Shown: piece after piece, positions 35,666-45,631 of the stretch
Layout: each line of letters opens with the position of its first letter
Numbering within the stretch: position 1 is the first letter of the stretch
Origin: Acetobacter thailandicus
Lineage (GTDB): Bacteria; Pseudomonadota; Alphaproteobacteria; Acetobacterales; Acetobacteraceae
Direction: 5' to 3'
Length of the DNA stretch: 64,000 nucleotides
NCBI RefSeq assembly: GCF_011516655.1
Contig: NZ_WOSV01000001.1
Span: forward strand, 62,001 to 126,000
Made by a program: the position numbers and the translations under genes
The notes under the pieces: generated by a model
The model's database searches: none
The model's input: the letters and a program-made list of their open reading frames with translations, nothing else
What the model was told of the DNA's origin: nothing

Positions 35666-35703
35666 AAAGAGGACGTTTTGAAGAAAAGCGTCCTCTTTTT
35701 TGA
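35666..35703 (+). terminator. Rho-independent terminator after the amidase gene
   Basis: A perfect ten-base stem AAAGAGGACG/CGTCCTCTTT with a 13-base loop is followed by a T-run. It begins seven bases after the amidase stop. Confidence 0.9.
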
Positions 35704-36070
35704 ATTTTACTGATAAGCGCTCTCACATATTCAATAAAGCATGAAGACATCAGGTAAGATAAATACCTTGCCTACCTCATGCACAAACCTGACTGCCTGA
35801 ACACTCACATTACGTTTCTTAAAAGTATAAAATCAGGCAAACCGGAATATCTCCCAGTCACAGGGTCATTTTAATTAAATGCTCATCCTGCTGACACAAA
35901 GGAGAGAGCCCACCCTGCCCTGACTTTCTTTCATTATAATTTTACTGATATATGTCAGAAAAACTAACCTGCCCGATACGAGTGGTTCGGGCACATTATC
36001 TCCTGTTTCCCCGCATAATATAATGCGCTGATCACACTCGTTACCGCTCTTAGATATAAGGATAAACATC
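35704..36070. other. Intergenic region before the AbrB-family gene
   Basis: No gene recognised. The stretch is moderately AT-rich. An AAGGA ribosome binding site precedes the ATG at 36071. The promoter of the AbrB-family gene should lie here but was not assigned. Confidence 0.35.
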
Positions 36071-37126
36071 ATGTCAGCTTCAGAAGATTTAGCATGGTCT
36101 TTACCTTTACGCTGGGGCGCTCTGCTGCTGCTCTCTCTTATTTTTTCTGTTTTCCTTGAATGGCTCGGTTTACCTGCGGCTCCGCTCCTTGGCCCACTCG
36201 CCGCAGCAGTGATGCTGTCTATGCGAGGTCAGAAAATTAAACTCCCCAAGCCTGCTTTTGTATATGCCCAGGGCGTTGTCGGGGTCATGATCGCCAGCTA
36301 TCTTCCGCACACAATCTTTCAGCAAATTTTGTCTGACTGGCCCGTCTTTCTGGGTGGCACGTTATCAACCCTTTCAGCTGCAGCATTTCTGGGCTGGTTC
36401 CTTACACGGTCAAAAATGCTGCCGGGCACGACTGCTATATGGGGATTTTCACCAGGGGCAGCGACAGTCATGACGCTCATGTCTGCCTCCTATGGTGCTG
36501 ATATGCGGCTTGTTGCCTTCATGCAATATCTCAGGGTTGTCTGCTGCGCTGTAATAGCAGCCTGTATGACGCGTATACTTGGCACTCCGGCTGTTGCACA
36601 AAGTGCTGCACATGTCATTTCACCGGCCACTATACTAACAGGTCTGGGGCTAGTGCTTACGGGCAGCACTATAGGGTTATGGCTGAACATTCCCGCCGGG
36701 GGGCTTTTGCTCCCCATGGCACTGGGCATGATTGCGCGACTTGGTTTTTCGATACACCTTGAACAACCATTCCTTCTGCGCGTCGTCGCTTATGCTGTTG
36801 TCGGCTGGGCTATAGGCATGCGTTTTACACCTGATATTTTATTGCATGCTGCCCGGGTGTTACCACGTCTGCTGAGCACAATTATTGCTCTTATTGTTAT
36901 TTGCTTCGGCTTTGCCGTGGTTCTCGCTCATATAGCACATGTTGATCTGCTAACGGCTTACCTGGCGACCAGTCCGGGAGGGGCAGATTCTGTAGCAATT
37001 ATTGCTTCAACTACGCAGGTTGATATGCCGTTTGTCATTGCAATGCAGATTGCCAGGTTCTTTTGTGTTCTGATCACCGGGCCAACTCTGGCACGATTTC
37101 TGTCACGCCGGACCGAAGACAGTTAA
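36071..37126 (+). CDS. AbrB-family integral membrane protein
   Basis: Polytopic membrane protein of 351 residues in the AbrB/DUF3852 family (PF05145), often labelled putative ammonia monooxygenase without support. It contains about ten hydrophobic helices in two related halves: LEWLGLPAAPLLGPLAAAVML near the N-terminus and LNIPAGGLLLPMALGMIA in the second half echo each other, as do WGFSPGAATVMTLMS and YLATSPGGADSVAII. The paired SPGGA-type motifs suggest an internal duplication of a transporter. The substrate is unknown. Confidence 0.85.
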   Translation: MSASEDLAWSLPLRWGALLLLSLIFSVFLEWLGLPAAPLLGPLAAAVMLSMRGQKIKLPKPAFVYAQGVVGVMIASYLPHTIFQQILSDWPVFLGGTLSTLSAAAFLGWFLTRSKMLPGTTAIWGFSPGAATVMTLMSASYGADMRLVAFMQYLRVVCCAVIAACMTRILGTPAVAQSAAHVISPATILTGLGLVLTGSTIGLWLNIPAGGLLLPMALGMIARLGFSIHLEQPFLLRVVAYAVVGWAIGMRFTPDILLHAARVLPRLLSTIIALIVICFGFAVVLAHIAHVDLLTAYLATSPGGADSVAIIASTTQVDMPFVIAMQIARFFCVLITGPTLARFLSRRTEDS

Positions 37127-37150
37127 GCACCTGACTACACAACCAGCCTT

Positions 37151-37843
37151 TTAAAAACGTCCCAGCTTTGTATAGCCGCAGGCCAGAGCAAAACGCTGCG
37201 CCAGCCTGCGTGTCCGCCTGACAGGCATTTTGCGCAACACAACGTCACAATACATATGGTCGTGCAACGCGAAAGCGACCATCTCCCATCCGTGATGCAG
37301 CATAAACTCGTGCCCGGCCTGGATAACACCATAAGGGCTGGCACCGTCACTCATGATATAATCGTTAAGAATAAGAAGCCCGGTGTGAGGCTTCATTTTC
37401 TTACGGGCAATCTCCAGGTCACGCACCACAGCATGGTAATTATGGTCGGCATCAAGATAAACGACATCCAGGCTCTCATCCGCAAGGGATGCAAGCATCG
37501 TTCCGCTATCACCTTCCATAACCACAACCTGACCACTGGCGACCTGCGAAGCAAACCGATCTTTAAAAAACTGCCCGTGCGTTTTATTTTCAAACAGATC
37601 TGATGTCTTCTGCCCCCATACTTCCGGCAGCTTATGAACCATGAATTCGTCAATGGCATAAAACTTAGAAGGCTTGCAGATTTTTAGAAATTTCTCTGAA
37701 AAATCACCCTTCATCACGCCAACTTCAGCAATGTGAGCATGACGTGGCAGAAGAGGCAGAATATCATCACGCGATGACAGGAGCCGGGCGTTTCTTAACA
37801 GACATGAAGGTAATGCCGCTACTGCAGGAACCGCCTGAGACAT
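37151..37843 (-). CDS. Class I SAM-dependent methyltransferase
   Basis: Methyltransferase of the type 24 fold, 230 residues from the ATG at 37843, which has AAAGG seven bases upstream; a longer in-frame version overlapping the next gene is less likely. The SAM-binding loop is AEVGVMKGDFSEKFL, with an acidic YAIDEF strand end; LDVVYLDADHNYHAVVRDLE provides the metal/substrate aspartates typical of the family. The C-terminus is basic. It is just downstream of, and co-directional with, a DUF2142 membrane protein, so both may act in cell-surface glycan synthesis. Confidence 0.8.
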   Translation of the reverse strand: MSQAVPAVAALPSCLLRNARLLSSRDDILPLLPRHAHIAEVGVMKGDFSEKFLKICKPSKFYAIDEFMVHKLPEVWGQKTSDLFENKTHGQFFKDRFASQVASGQVVVMEGDSGTMLASLADESLDVVYLDADHNYHAVVRDLEIARKKMKPHTGLLILNDYIMSDGASPYGVIQAGHEFMLHHGWEMVAFALHDHMYCDVVLRKMPVRRTRRLAQRFALACGYTKLGRF

Positions 37844-37886
37844 CAAAACACCTTTCTTGACTGAGAATGAAACACCTTTAAATGCC

Positions 37887-39293
37887 TTACCAGTACTGAG
37901 CAATAAGCGTTTTATAAAGCGTGATACACGACGCACATATGAAAACAATAACCGTGATATTTATCAGAACATCAGAAAGAAACGAAATATTATACTCATA
38001 ACGGGTAAAAGGCTTATCTGACATACTTAACAAAGCCGGCAACAAAGACAATGCCATCAGCACAGGTAAAAAATAACGCCCCTGAACCCCCTGAACCATG
38101 GGCGCCTGCACAGCTGTCCAGGTCACGTACAATGCAACGAAAATACCCAGACACACCATCGCGAGAACAACAAGCAACCCCAGGCTACGAGCGAGCCCCG
38201 AGCGGCTCAGGCCGACTGGCCACCTCAAAAAAAAGGACAACACAAACACAATACCCGACACCCAGTATGCCAGCGTATAAAAGCCCACAGGCAACAGCAC
38301 ATTGAGCCACCCCAGAACACCAACACTCTCACGCAGCATAATCCACCAGCGTACATGCACGGTGTGCAATACGACATGGAGTGTAAACGGGATATGATGA
38401 AGCACAAAAATCATCTGGTCAGCTGCCATCACGCCAGGCACCTGAAAATTAATGATAACGGGGCCGCTGCCAAACAATGCCCACAACGCAAAAACTATAA
38501 ACCCGGTGAGTGAGGCCAGTAATGCTGACAAAAAATTCTTATGCCCTGCACATAAAAAAGGAAGACACAGAAATAAAGCATACGGCATTTTTGCTGCCGC
38601 CACACACCCTGAAACCAGCCCGGCAATAATGAGAATTTTCCCCTGACAAAGACGGGCCTGTGCAGATAACCCGCAAAAATATGACAACAGCGCAACGGCA
38701 AGAGCCATCAGCGCCAGCACCATACCATCCTGAGAGCAGGATGCCGTCAGACTCACACTCATTGGCAACGCAAGGATAAGAAGCAGCAAAACAGCCGTAC
38801 AATCCTGTGCAATACATAATGCCAGTGTGCCAACTGCTGTATTAACGAGAAGATTGCCCGCACGTGCCAGATAAAACATGCCCAGCATACTCGAGTGCAG
38901 CTTTTTCCCCACTAATACACCTGCAACTGCACCTGTATAAGAAACCGGGGGATAAAGCACACTGTTTGGAAAGCCTGCAAACTCCGTTGTTTTATTAAAG
39001 GGAAGCACCATAGAAGCAGCAATCTTCCCCGCCATAATCTGTGTTTTATCTGTGCCGCCACTGTCCTGAAATATGTTGATCAGCTGCCTGACAGAAACAG
39101 GCAAAACACCACCACTCTCAGACGAGGAGCGCTTCACACCAACAAGCCCTCCACCCGCAATCTGAAATGTACGCATAAAATGAGCAGGCTCATCCGCAAC
39201 CTGAAAAGGGGGAGTAAGAATAATACAAAATAAACCTGCCACAAACATATAAGCAGCATATAAAAAAGGAAGAAACCTGCGCTGCATCAGCAT
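37887..39293 (-). CDS. DUF2142-family polytopic membrane protein
   Basis: Membrane protein of 468 residues with about ten to eleven hydrophobic helices. The first extracytoplasmic loop carries LTPPFQVADEPAHFMRTFQ, the DUF2142 hallmark, resembling the first loop (DExxH/R) of lipid-linked sugar glycosyltransferases of the GT-C fold. Other loops contain YPPVSY and QGVQGRYFLPVLMAL. It likely uses polyprenyl-linked sugars in surface polysaccharide assembly, but this is inference. The following methyltransferase gene is 43 bases away on the same strand. Confidence 0.8.
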   Translation of the reverse strand: MLMQRRFLPFLYAAYMFVAGLFCIILTPPFQVADEPAHFMRTFQIAGGGLVGVKRSSSESGGVLPVSVRQLINIFQDSGGTDKTQIMAGKIAASMVLPFNKTTEFAGFPNSVLYPPVSYTGAVAGVLVGKKLHSSMLGMFYLARAGNLLVNTAVGTLALCIAQDCTAVLLLLILALPMSVSLTASCSQDGMVLALMALAVALLSYFCGLSAQARLCQGKILIIAGLVSGCVAAAKMPYALFLCLPFLCAGHKNFLSALLASLTGFIVFALWALFGSGPVIINFQVPGVMAADQMIFVLHHIPFTLHVVLHTVHVRWWIMLRESVGVLGWLNVLLPVGFYTLAYWVSGIVFVLSFFLRWPVGLSRSGLARSLGLLVVLAMVCLGIFVALYVTWTAVQAPMVQGVQGRYFLPVLMALSLLPALLSMSDKPFTRYEYNISFLSDVLINITVIVFICASCITLYKTLIAQYW

Positions 39294-39476
39294 GAAAAAT
39301 CACCTGAAAAATGCTTTTTTAAATCTTTATTATCCACAAAAAATATTCCTTCATTTTATAATTTTTCAATAATGTATTAAGATACGACCTTAGGATGATT
39401 AACGCGAAGAAATATCTTTATCTCAGTCGTCATACATTTTTTAAATACCTCTGACCTCCATTATGAGCGCCACTTA

Positions 39477-40586
39477 ATGAGTGTTACTCCCCCCTCATCG
39501 CATCTGACCCGAGCCGTTCTGAGCGCTATGATGACATGCGTCATGATTTTATTTTCACTGTGGGTCATACGGCCGTTTTTACCCGCAACAATCTGGGCCA
39601 TGACAATTGGCATCACCACCTGGCCTTTATTGCTAAGCCTGCAAAAAATACTGTGGGGCAGCAGGCCTCTTGCCATCGCTGTGACCACTTTATTTGCACT
39701 TATGGTTTTTGTTTTGCCTTTTTTTCTGGCAGCTCTCACTGTCATACAATACAGCAGCACTCTGATTGCTTTCGCGCATAGCACCGCCTCTTTTCGCATC
39801 CCCCCTGAGCCCGCATGGCTGACCAACATGCCTTATATCGGGCCATATACACACTCAGCATGGCACCGGATAGAAAATACCCGCCTGCCACAACTGCTAA
39901 CCGGGCACCTGCCTGGCACAAATGAAATTCTTCGCTGGCTGCTCAATAACCTGGGTGGCTTTAGCATGCTCACCATTCAGTTTTTACTTATGCTGGTCAT
40001 TATGGCGTTTATGCATGCAAAGGGAGAAAAGATTACGCAGGTTATGCTGGGACTGGGTTACTCCCTGGCAGGAATAAAAGGCCAGAATATGATGCTTCAG
40101 GCCGGGCATACCATTCGTGGTGTTGCTATTGCTGTAACAATTACTGCCCTGGCTGAAACAGCCGTAGCCGGCGCCGGGCTGATTGCAACTGACGTACCAG
40201 GAGCCACGGTATTAACAGCTATTACCTTTATGGTCTGCCTGCTTCAGGCTGGTCCAGGCCTGACACTTATCCCTATTGTTATCTGGATGTTTATCGCCGG
40301 GAACCCACTGAAAGCGACCATCCTGATGGCCATAACGATAGTAACGATCGCAATTGACAACCTGCTGCGCCCCTACCTGATTCGTAAACAGGCCAGTATT
40401 CCACTCATACTCATTATGGTTGGTGTGATGGGTGGACTTGCAGGCTTTGGTCTGATTGGTATTTTTATCGGCCCTGTTATTTTATCAGTAACCTATACTC
40501 TGATAAAAAGCTGGCTGGAGACTTCAGCTCCGGTTACTCCTGCATCTGATGATACACACGACACAATGGAATCAGGTTCACCATGA
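39477..40586 (+). CDS. AI-2E family transporter (YdiK/PerM-like)
   Basis: Membrane protein of 369 residues in the AI-2E exporter/PerM family. It has the usual pattern of three N-terminal helices, a soluble loop with amphipathic helices (about 95-155), and a C-terminal group of helices with GFGLIGIFIGPVILSVTYTL near the end, the family signature. Despite the family name, most members have unproven substrates, and a sodium/proton-linked permease role is equally possible. It stands alone between the DUF2142 gene and an ion-channel gene. Confidence 0.85.
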   Translation: MSVTPPSSHLTRAVLSAMMTCVMILFSLWVIRPFLPATIWAMTIGITTWPLLLSLQKILWGSRPLAIAVTTLFALMVFVLPFFLAALTVIQYSSTLIAFAHSTASFRIPPEPAWLTNMPYIGPYTHSAWHRIENTRLPQLLTGHLPGTNEILRWLLNNLGGFSMLTIQFLLMLVIMAFMHAKGEKITQVMLGLGYSLAGIKGQNMMLQAGHTIRGVAIAVTITALAETAVAGAGLIATDVPGATVLTAITFMVCLLQAGPGLTLIPIVIWMFIAGNPLKATILMAITIVTIAIDNLLRPYLIRKQASIPLILIMVGVMGGLAGFGLIGIFIGPVILSVTYTLIKSWLETSAPVTPASDDTHDTMESGSP

Positions 40587-40710
40587 TAAGAACAGAAACA
40601 AAACAGAAAACCAGTCTCTTTTCGGTCTCTCGTTTCTTTGTTCTGCACGCGGAGAGCAGGCCCTGTAAGGTTAATATTATATTACAGAAAAACCACAAAG
40701 ATTCTTAAAA

Positions 40711-41238
40711 ATGAGATTTCTTTATATAAAAAATGAAAAAATTTCATTATTTTCAATAATTTATATTATAATAATATCAATTCAGGCTGTATCGATATTA
40801 TTATACAGCATTAATTTAATAACGAAAGAATTTTCAATATTTATAGGGATAATAACATCCCTTGCCAGCCCGATATTAAGCCTTGTTGTTGGCACAAGGC
40901 TTTTTACAAAACATAATCCACCCAAGATCGTCGCTTCATTTTTTACTTTTATAACTTATTTATTTACATGCGTTTCTTTCGCTATAATATATCTTATATT
41001 AAACGACAATATAGATCATTCTTTTTCCATTCCCTCATCGGAAACATATTTCTCTCTTCCTATCGCTCTTTATTTCAGCCTTATCACCATTACAACAACA
41101 GGATATGGAGATATATATCCTACCGCCGACCTGTCACGGCTTGTTGTCGGTTGTGAGATTTTTACAGGGCTGCTCTATCAGTTCTCAATTTTTTCTTTAC
41201 TCACAACCTTTATAGCCTCATCAAAATCAAACCATTAG
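40711..41238 (+). CDS. Two-pore-domain-like potassium/ion channel protein
   Basis: Small membrane protein of 175 residues with four hydrophobic helices. Between the last two is TITTTGYGDIYPTADLSR, a potassium selectivity filter (TTGYGD) in an Ion_trans_2 pore. There is no RCK or cyclic-nucleotide domain, so gating is unknown. Base composition is distinctly AT-rich with Ile/Leu/Phe/Ser codons ending in A or T, unlike the neighbouring AI-2E and uvrB genes, suggesting acquisition from a low-GC donor. Confidence 0.85.
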   Translation: MRFLYIKNEKISLFSIIYIIIISIQAVSILLYSINLITKEFSIFIGIITSLASPILSLVVGTRLFTKHNPPKIVASFFTFITYLFTCVSFAIIYLILNDNIDHSFSIPSSETYFSLPIALYFSLITITTTGYGDIYPTADLSRLVVGCEIFTGLLYQFSIFSLLTTFIASSKSNH

Positions 41239-41278
41239 TCAGTGCTCTTTCTCTGCCATGACACCAGGCATAAACCTG

Positions 41279-43462
41279 TCACTTTCTCTTACGCCGGTTA
41301 CCCGGCGCTCTGGCCGCGATTTGCGCTGATGGGTCAAAAACAGGTGGTGGTGGTTCAATACCCAGCTGCAAAGCCTCCAGCCGCTTAACTTCGTCGCGCA
41401 GGCGGGCCGCAGTTTCAAACTCCAGATTAGCCGCTGCCTGACGCATCTCTTTCTCAAGCCGGACAATCACCACACTCAGCTCCTGCCCGGTGGGCATGTG
41501 TGGTGTCGTTACTTCTCCTGCCCTGGTGGTTTCTGCCTCAGCTTTTTCAAAAGCAGCTGCTACGGGCTCTCCTACGGTTTTCTGCACACTGCGGGGGGTA
41601 ATGCCATGCGCTGTGTTCCAGTCAATCTGCTTCTCACGCCGCCTTGCCGTCTCTTCAATCGCATAGCGCAGGGAATCAGTCATTTTATCAGCATAGAAAA
41701 TAACGCGCCCGTTCACATTACGGGCTGCGCGCCCTACGGTCTGAATCAGAGATGTACGGGAGCGTAAAAAACCTTCTTTATCCGCATCAAGAATAGCGAC
41801 CAGAGCACACTCGGGGATATCAAGCCCTTCACGCAGCAGGTTAATACCTATCAGCACATCAAAAGTGCCCATACGCAGGTCACGGATAATCTCAATACGC
41901 TCAAGTGTATCAATATCAGAATGTAGATACCTGACTTTGACACCGGCCTCAGACAAATACTCGGTCAGGTCTTCTGCCATGCGCTTGGTCAGCGTCGTCA
42001 CCAGAATGCGCCCGCCGGCTTCAACCGTAGTACGGCACTCGGCAAGCAGATCATCCACCTGATGCTCAACCGGACGAATATCTGTGACCGGATCAACCAG
42101 CCCTGTCGGACGAATTACCTGCTCTGCGAACACACCACCGGTACGCTCCATCTCCCACGGACCAGGTGTCGCACTGACAAAAATAGTCTGCGGCCTGAAA
42201 GTATCCCATTCAGCAAAATTCAGAGGCCGGTTATCCAGGCAGGAAGGCAACCTGAAACCAAATTCAGCGAGTGTTGACTTACGTGCATTATCCCCTCGCT
42301 CCATACCACCAATCTGCGGCACAGTGACATGACTTTCATCAACAATCAGCAGAGCATCTTCAGGCAGATATTCAAATAACGTAGGGGGCGGATCGCCCGG
42401 CCTGCGCCCTGAAAGATAACGGGAGTAATTTTCGATACCTTTACATACGCCCGTGGTTTCAAGCATCTCAAGGTCAAAGGTTGTGCGCTGCTGCAAACGC
42501 TCAGCCTCAAGCAGCTTGCCCTGCTGGTTAAAAAGATCAAGCTGCTCACGCAGTTCATCCTTAATCCCGACCATGGCCTGCTTCAGCGTGGGTCTGGGCG
42601 TGACATAATGGCTGTTCGCGTAAATAGCGATATGTTGCAAATCAGCCGTTTTTTCGCCTGTCAGAGGATCAAATTCAGTAATACCGTCAATTTCATCTCC
42701 AAACAGCGAAATACGCCAGGCACGATCCTCGTTCTGCACAGGGAAAATATCGATCGTCTCACCCCGCACACGAAAGCACCCGCGCGCGAAAGCCATATCA
42801 TTACGACGATACTGCAATTCGACCAGCCGCTGTATCAGCTGCTCACGGTTCAGTTCGTCACCATTGACTACTCTGATAACCATATCCGAATATGTTTCAG
42901 GTGAGCCGATACCATAAATACACGACACCGAGGCAACGATAATAACGTCGTTACGCTCAAGCAAAGCCTGCGTCGCAGCATGGCGCATACGGTCAATCTG
43001 CTCGTTAATCTGACTATCTTTTTCAATAAATGTATCAGAGCGCGGCACATAAGCCTCAGGCTGATAATAGTCATAATAACTGACAAAATACTCGACTGCG
43101 TTATGAGGGAAAAACTGCTTCATCTCGCCATAAAGCTGAGCTGCCAGTGTTTTATTAGGAGCAAGAATAAGCGTTGGCTTTTGCGTAGCCTGAATGACCT
43201 GAGCCATACTGAAGGTTTTACCCGACCCCGTAACCCCCAGCAGAACCTGATCGCGCTCCCCCTGTTCAACGCCGGCCACAAGCTCACCGATAGCACGCGG
43301 CTGATCACCGGCAGGCTCGTATTCAGACACAACCTCCATTCTGCGCAGCCTGGGACGAGGTGACTGCTTTTCCGGCGCGAAGGTAACCGGAGGAAGAGCT
43401 GCGGCTCTCTCACTCAGAGAAGAACGCCGGGACGCTGCACGGGGAGAGGATTTTGTTGCCAT
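41279..43462 (-). CDS. uvrB: Excinuclease ABC subunit UvrB
   Basis: DNA-damage recognition helicase of nucleotide excision repair, acting with UvrA and UvrC. The 727 residues include Walker A GVTGSGKT (76-83), the damage-probing beta-hairpin [12 protein letters not shown], helicase motifs [14 protein letters not shown] and QTVGRAARN, and a C-terminal UVR motif ([22 protein letters not shown], split). An N-terminal basic/Ser-rich extension of about 40 residues and a C-terminal basic tail make it slightly longer than E. coli UvrB. Confidence 0.97.
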   Translation of the reverse strand: MATKSSPRAASRRSSLSERAAALPPVTFAPEKQSPRPRLRRMEVVSEYEPAGDQPRAIGELVAGVEQGERDQVLLGVTGSGKTFSMAQVIQATQKPTLILAPNKTLAAQLYGEMKQFFPHNAVEYFVSYYDYYQPEAYVPRSDTFIEKDSQINEQIDRMRHAATQALLERNDVIIVASVSCIYGIGSPETYSDMVIRVVNGDELNREQLIQRLVELQYRRNDMAFARGCFRVRGETIDIFPVQNEDRAWRISLFGDEIDGITEFDPLTGEKTADLQHIAIYANSHYVTPRPTLKQAMVGIKDELREQLDLFNQQGKLLEAERLQQRTTFDLEMLETTGVCKGIENYSRYLSGRRPGDPPPTLFEYLPEDALLIVDESHVTVPQIGGMERGDNARKSTLAEFGFRLPSCLDNRPLNFAEWDTFRPQTIFVSATPGPWEMERTGGVFAEQVIRPTGLVDPVTDIRPVEHQVDDLLAECRTTVEAGGRILVTTLTKRMAEDLTEYLSEAGVKVRYLHSDIDTLERIEIIRDLRMGTFDVLIGINLLREGLDIPECALVAILDADKEGFLRSRTSLIQTVGRAARNVNGRVIFYADKMTDSLRYAIEETARRREKQIDWNTAHGITPRSVQKTVGEPVAAAFEKAEAETTRAGEVTTPHMPTGQELSVVIVRLEKEMRQAAANLEFETAARLRDEVKRLEALQLGIEPPPPVFDPSAQIAARAPGNRRKRK

Positions 43463-43636
43463 GTGCCAAAGATGGCGCTTAACCAGTTGACCTGCAAGGG
43501 TGCATGAGCAGGCGTATATTTTTATGCGTTTGTCTTTACGACTATATTAATAAAAGTTAATATTAAATGATAACCAGACAATATTTCCATTCAATATGCT
43601 GATTTATAGCACCGTTTTTTAAATGTAGTGTGATTC

Positions 43637-44239
43637 ATGAAATATCAGAGACTTTCTCCGTCATCCGCCTACAGTCAGTCGACTCGTATAACGCCAGGCG
43701 AAACCCAGACGAATACGCGCTCAGAAATAAAGACTGAAGCTCAGACAAAAGCGAAAGCTACCTCAAAAACCCATGCAGACCCGACAAAGCCACCAGTCGT
43801 GCCGCGTGCTGGCGTGATTTCTGTTGTGCGCAGACAAAACCTGTTTTTGCTTGTCCGACGCCTGAATGCGCCTGACGCAGGGCTATGGGGCTTTCCCGGA
43901 GGAAAAGTCGAGCCGGGCGAACGTTTGTTCAGCGCAGCAGAGCGCGAGTTAAAAGAAGAAACCGACCTGACCAGCACAGCGACCCATATCGCTGATATTA
44001 TCGAAACCATACGCCATGCCGCTGACGGCACACTGCTCTTTCATTATGTGATTACGGCTATCTGCTGCATCGAGACAGGAGATGAACAAACACCCGTTGC
44101 AGCCAGCGACGACGCCATGGAAGCACGCTGGTTCTCTCTTGCTGAGATTGGCCAGCTTGGCACCCAGGCAAGTTCAGGCCTGTATAATCTGGCCATACGT
44201 GTTGCTGAACAGGACAGAACAAACACTTTAATTCGCTAA
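43637..44239 (+). CDS. Nudix hydrolase
   Basis: Nudix-family pyrophosphohydrolase of 200 residues. The Nudix box is complete: GGKVEPGERLFSAAERELKEET (read in two parts) with the metal-binding REL-EE core, preceded by LWGFPG. The first 55 residues are a Thr/Lys/Gln-rich low-complexity extension with no recognisable domain; the real start could be later. The C-terminal MEARWFSLAEIGQL is family-typical. The substrate may be ADP-ribose, an oxidised nucleotide or other NDP-X; it cannot be decided here. Confidence 0.88.
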   Translation: MKYQRLSPSSAYSQSTRITPGETQTNTRSEIKTEAQTKAKATSKTHADPTKPPVVPRAGVISVVRRQNLFLLVRRLNAPDAGLWGFPGGKVEPGERLFSAAERELKEETDLTSTATHIADIIETIRHAADGTLLFHYVITAICCIETGDEQTPVAASDDAMEARWFSLAEIGQLGTQASSGLYNLAIRVAEQDRTNTLIR

Positions 44240-44251
44240 GGCACTATCAAA

Positions 44252-44277
44252 CAGGCTGAAAAAGATTTTTCAGCCTG
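44252..44277. terminator. Palindromic hairpin after the Nudix gene
   Basis: CAGGCTGAAAAA and its complement TTTTTCAGCCTG form a near-perfect palindrome 13 bases after the Nudix stop. The T-run is inside the stem rather than after it, so termination is plausible but not certain. Confidence 0.55.
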
Positions 44278-45133
44278 CCAAGAGTATCAGTCAGCCGGGT
44301 ATTTTACAGCCAAAAACTTTTACAAATTACTAAGCGTACTTTGCAAAAAGCAGATAAAGCAAGATTGTTATTCCAAGCCAATGTTGTTCGGTTAATGAAT
44401 AAAGAAGGCCTGTCACCAAGGTTAACAGCATACGGAGCAGAAAGCATGACCAGCGATGCACCAGCCCCTACCAACAATGACATGATTGCACGAAATATTA
44501 AAAAACATCACTTCTCTTTTATTTGTAATAATAAAAACAAATTAAAAGAAAATAACACTTACAATCGCTCGGATATCAGATTGATATTACAGCAAAAGAG
44601 AATTTTATTCTTACATTCGTAATGGTAATAACTAGCGGACTGAGAATTTAATCTTTTATTATATCTTTTATTGAAGGCTTTTTCTCCAGAATATGCAAAA
44701 CATGCAATGACAATAGGCATATTTACAGCATTTGTATTTGCATATTATGTGCAGAAAAACTCACGAAAAGCATTAAAAACAAAAGACAACGAAAAGAGAA
44801 TTATTTTATTAAAGAAAACGAAGAAATTTATCAATTTATCAATTTATCAATTTATCAATTTATCAATTTATCAATTTATCAATTTATCAATATTTTTATA
44901 TATTAAAGGCTTATTTTCAACAATAATTGTTTATAATTTCCCACCACATTTTACAGAGAATTAAAGTAGTGAATTATTAGATTTTCAGGTTAGCTGTTTT
45001 ATGTCGATAATATTCTGTGCTGGCAGTACTTTTTTCATCCCACTTGCTTTAATGGGACACCGTGTCAGCTGGTTGAAAAACCCGAGGTAACCACACGTCA
45101 GGCTTCCCCAACAAAGAGCCTGACGCAAATAAT
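44278..45133. other. AT-rich gene-poor region
   Basis: About 850 bases with no convincing gene. Two short frames exist (44341-44622 and a TTG-started 44671-44964) but they lack ribosome binding sites and family resemblance. The second contains one hydrophobic helix (TIGIFTAFVFAYYV) and is fused to an octanucleotide repeat, so it may be a gene remnant. The dsbB gene ends at the right border. Confidence 0.5.
44827..44890. repeat. Eight tandem copies of TTTATCAA
   Basis: Eight uninterrupted perfect copies of the octamer TTTATCAA (64 bases). The unit length is not a multiple of three, so copy-number change would shift any reading frame that crosses it; in the frame at 44671-44964 it encodes repeated FINLSIYQ units. 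Confidence 0.95.
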
Positions 45134-45622
45134 TTAACGAAAAACCCGCTTTTTCATCAGTTTGAGTTTTACAAATATCAGCAGAACAACAGCCGCATAT
45201 CCTCCCCCCATAACACTCATAGAAACAGGCAGGTCAGGAATAAGATATGTTGGTGCATCACACGGTTTAGACGGGAAACGTGGCATCGAAGCCAGCCGCT
45301 CTGCCATTGTAGTGCCTGTCACATGCGGAGCCCGACACGCCGGGAACGGACTTGGCCACCAGTGCCACTCTACCCCGGCGTGACAAACAGCCAGAGCGCA
45401 GGAAGCAAGCAGAACCGGAGCGGCAAGCCACAATACTACCCCTCCTGCGGCTCCAGGCAACAAAACATCAACCAGACCAATAACCAGCAGAATACGCCAG
45501 GGCCAGCGTTCAGCCAGGCAAAGCTCGCACGGCATAACTGACATCACATGCTCAACAAACCACGCCACCCCCAGCGCCATACAGGAGGCAGCGATCAGAA
45601 ACAAACCTGTTTTACGTGACAT
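45134..45622 (-). CDS. dsbB: Disulfide bond formation protein DsbB family
   Basis: Membrane quinone reductase that reoxidises periplasmic DsbA. From the ATG at 45622 (GAGAGG upstream; a TTG one codon earlier is not needed) it has 162 residues and four membrane helices. The first periplasmic loop carries the CELC redox pair (Cys32/Cys35), and the second loop carries a further pair in FPACRAPHV and SKPCDAPTYL. It lies nine bases after otsA on the same strand, so it is probably co-transcribed with the trehalose genes, although no functional link is known. Confidence 0.9.
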   Translation of the reverse strand: MSRKTGLFLIAASCMALGVAWFVEHVMSVMPCELCLAERWPWRILLVIGLVDVLLPGAAGGVVLWLAAPVLLASCALAVCHAGVEWHWWPSPFPACRAPHVTGTTMAERLASMPRFPSKPCDAPTYLIPDLPVSMSVMGGGYAAVVLLIFVKLKLMKKRVFR

Positions 45623-45631
45623 CAAAACCTC

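Noticed and set aside
44341-44622. 93-codon open frame in the AT-rich gap
   Set aside because: There is no ribosome binding site, and the translation has no structure or similarity; likely chance.
44827-44890. CRISPR array
   Set aside because: The repeats are contiguous octamers without spacers.
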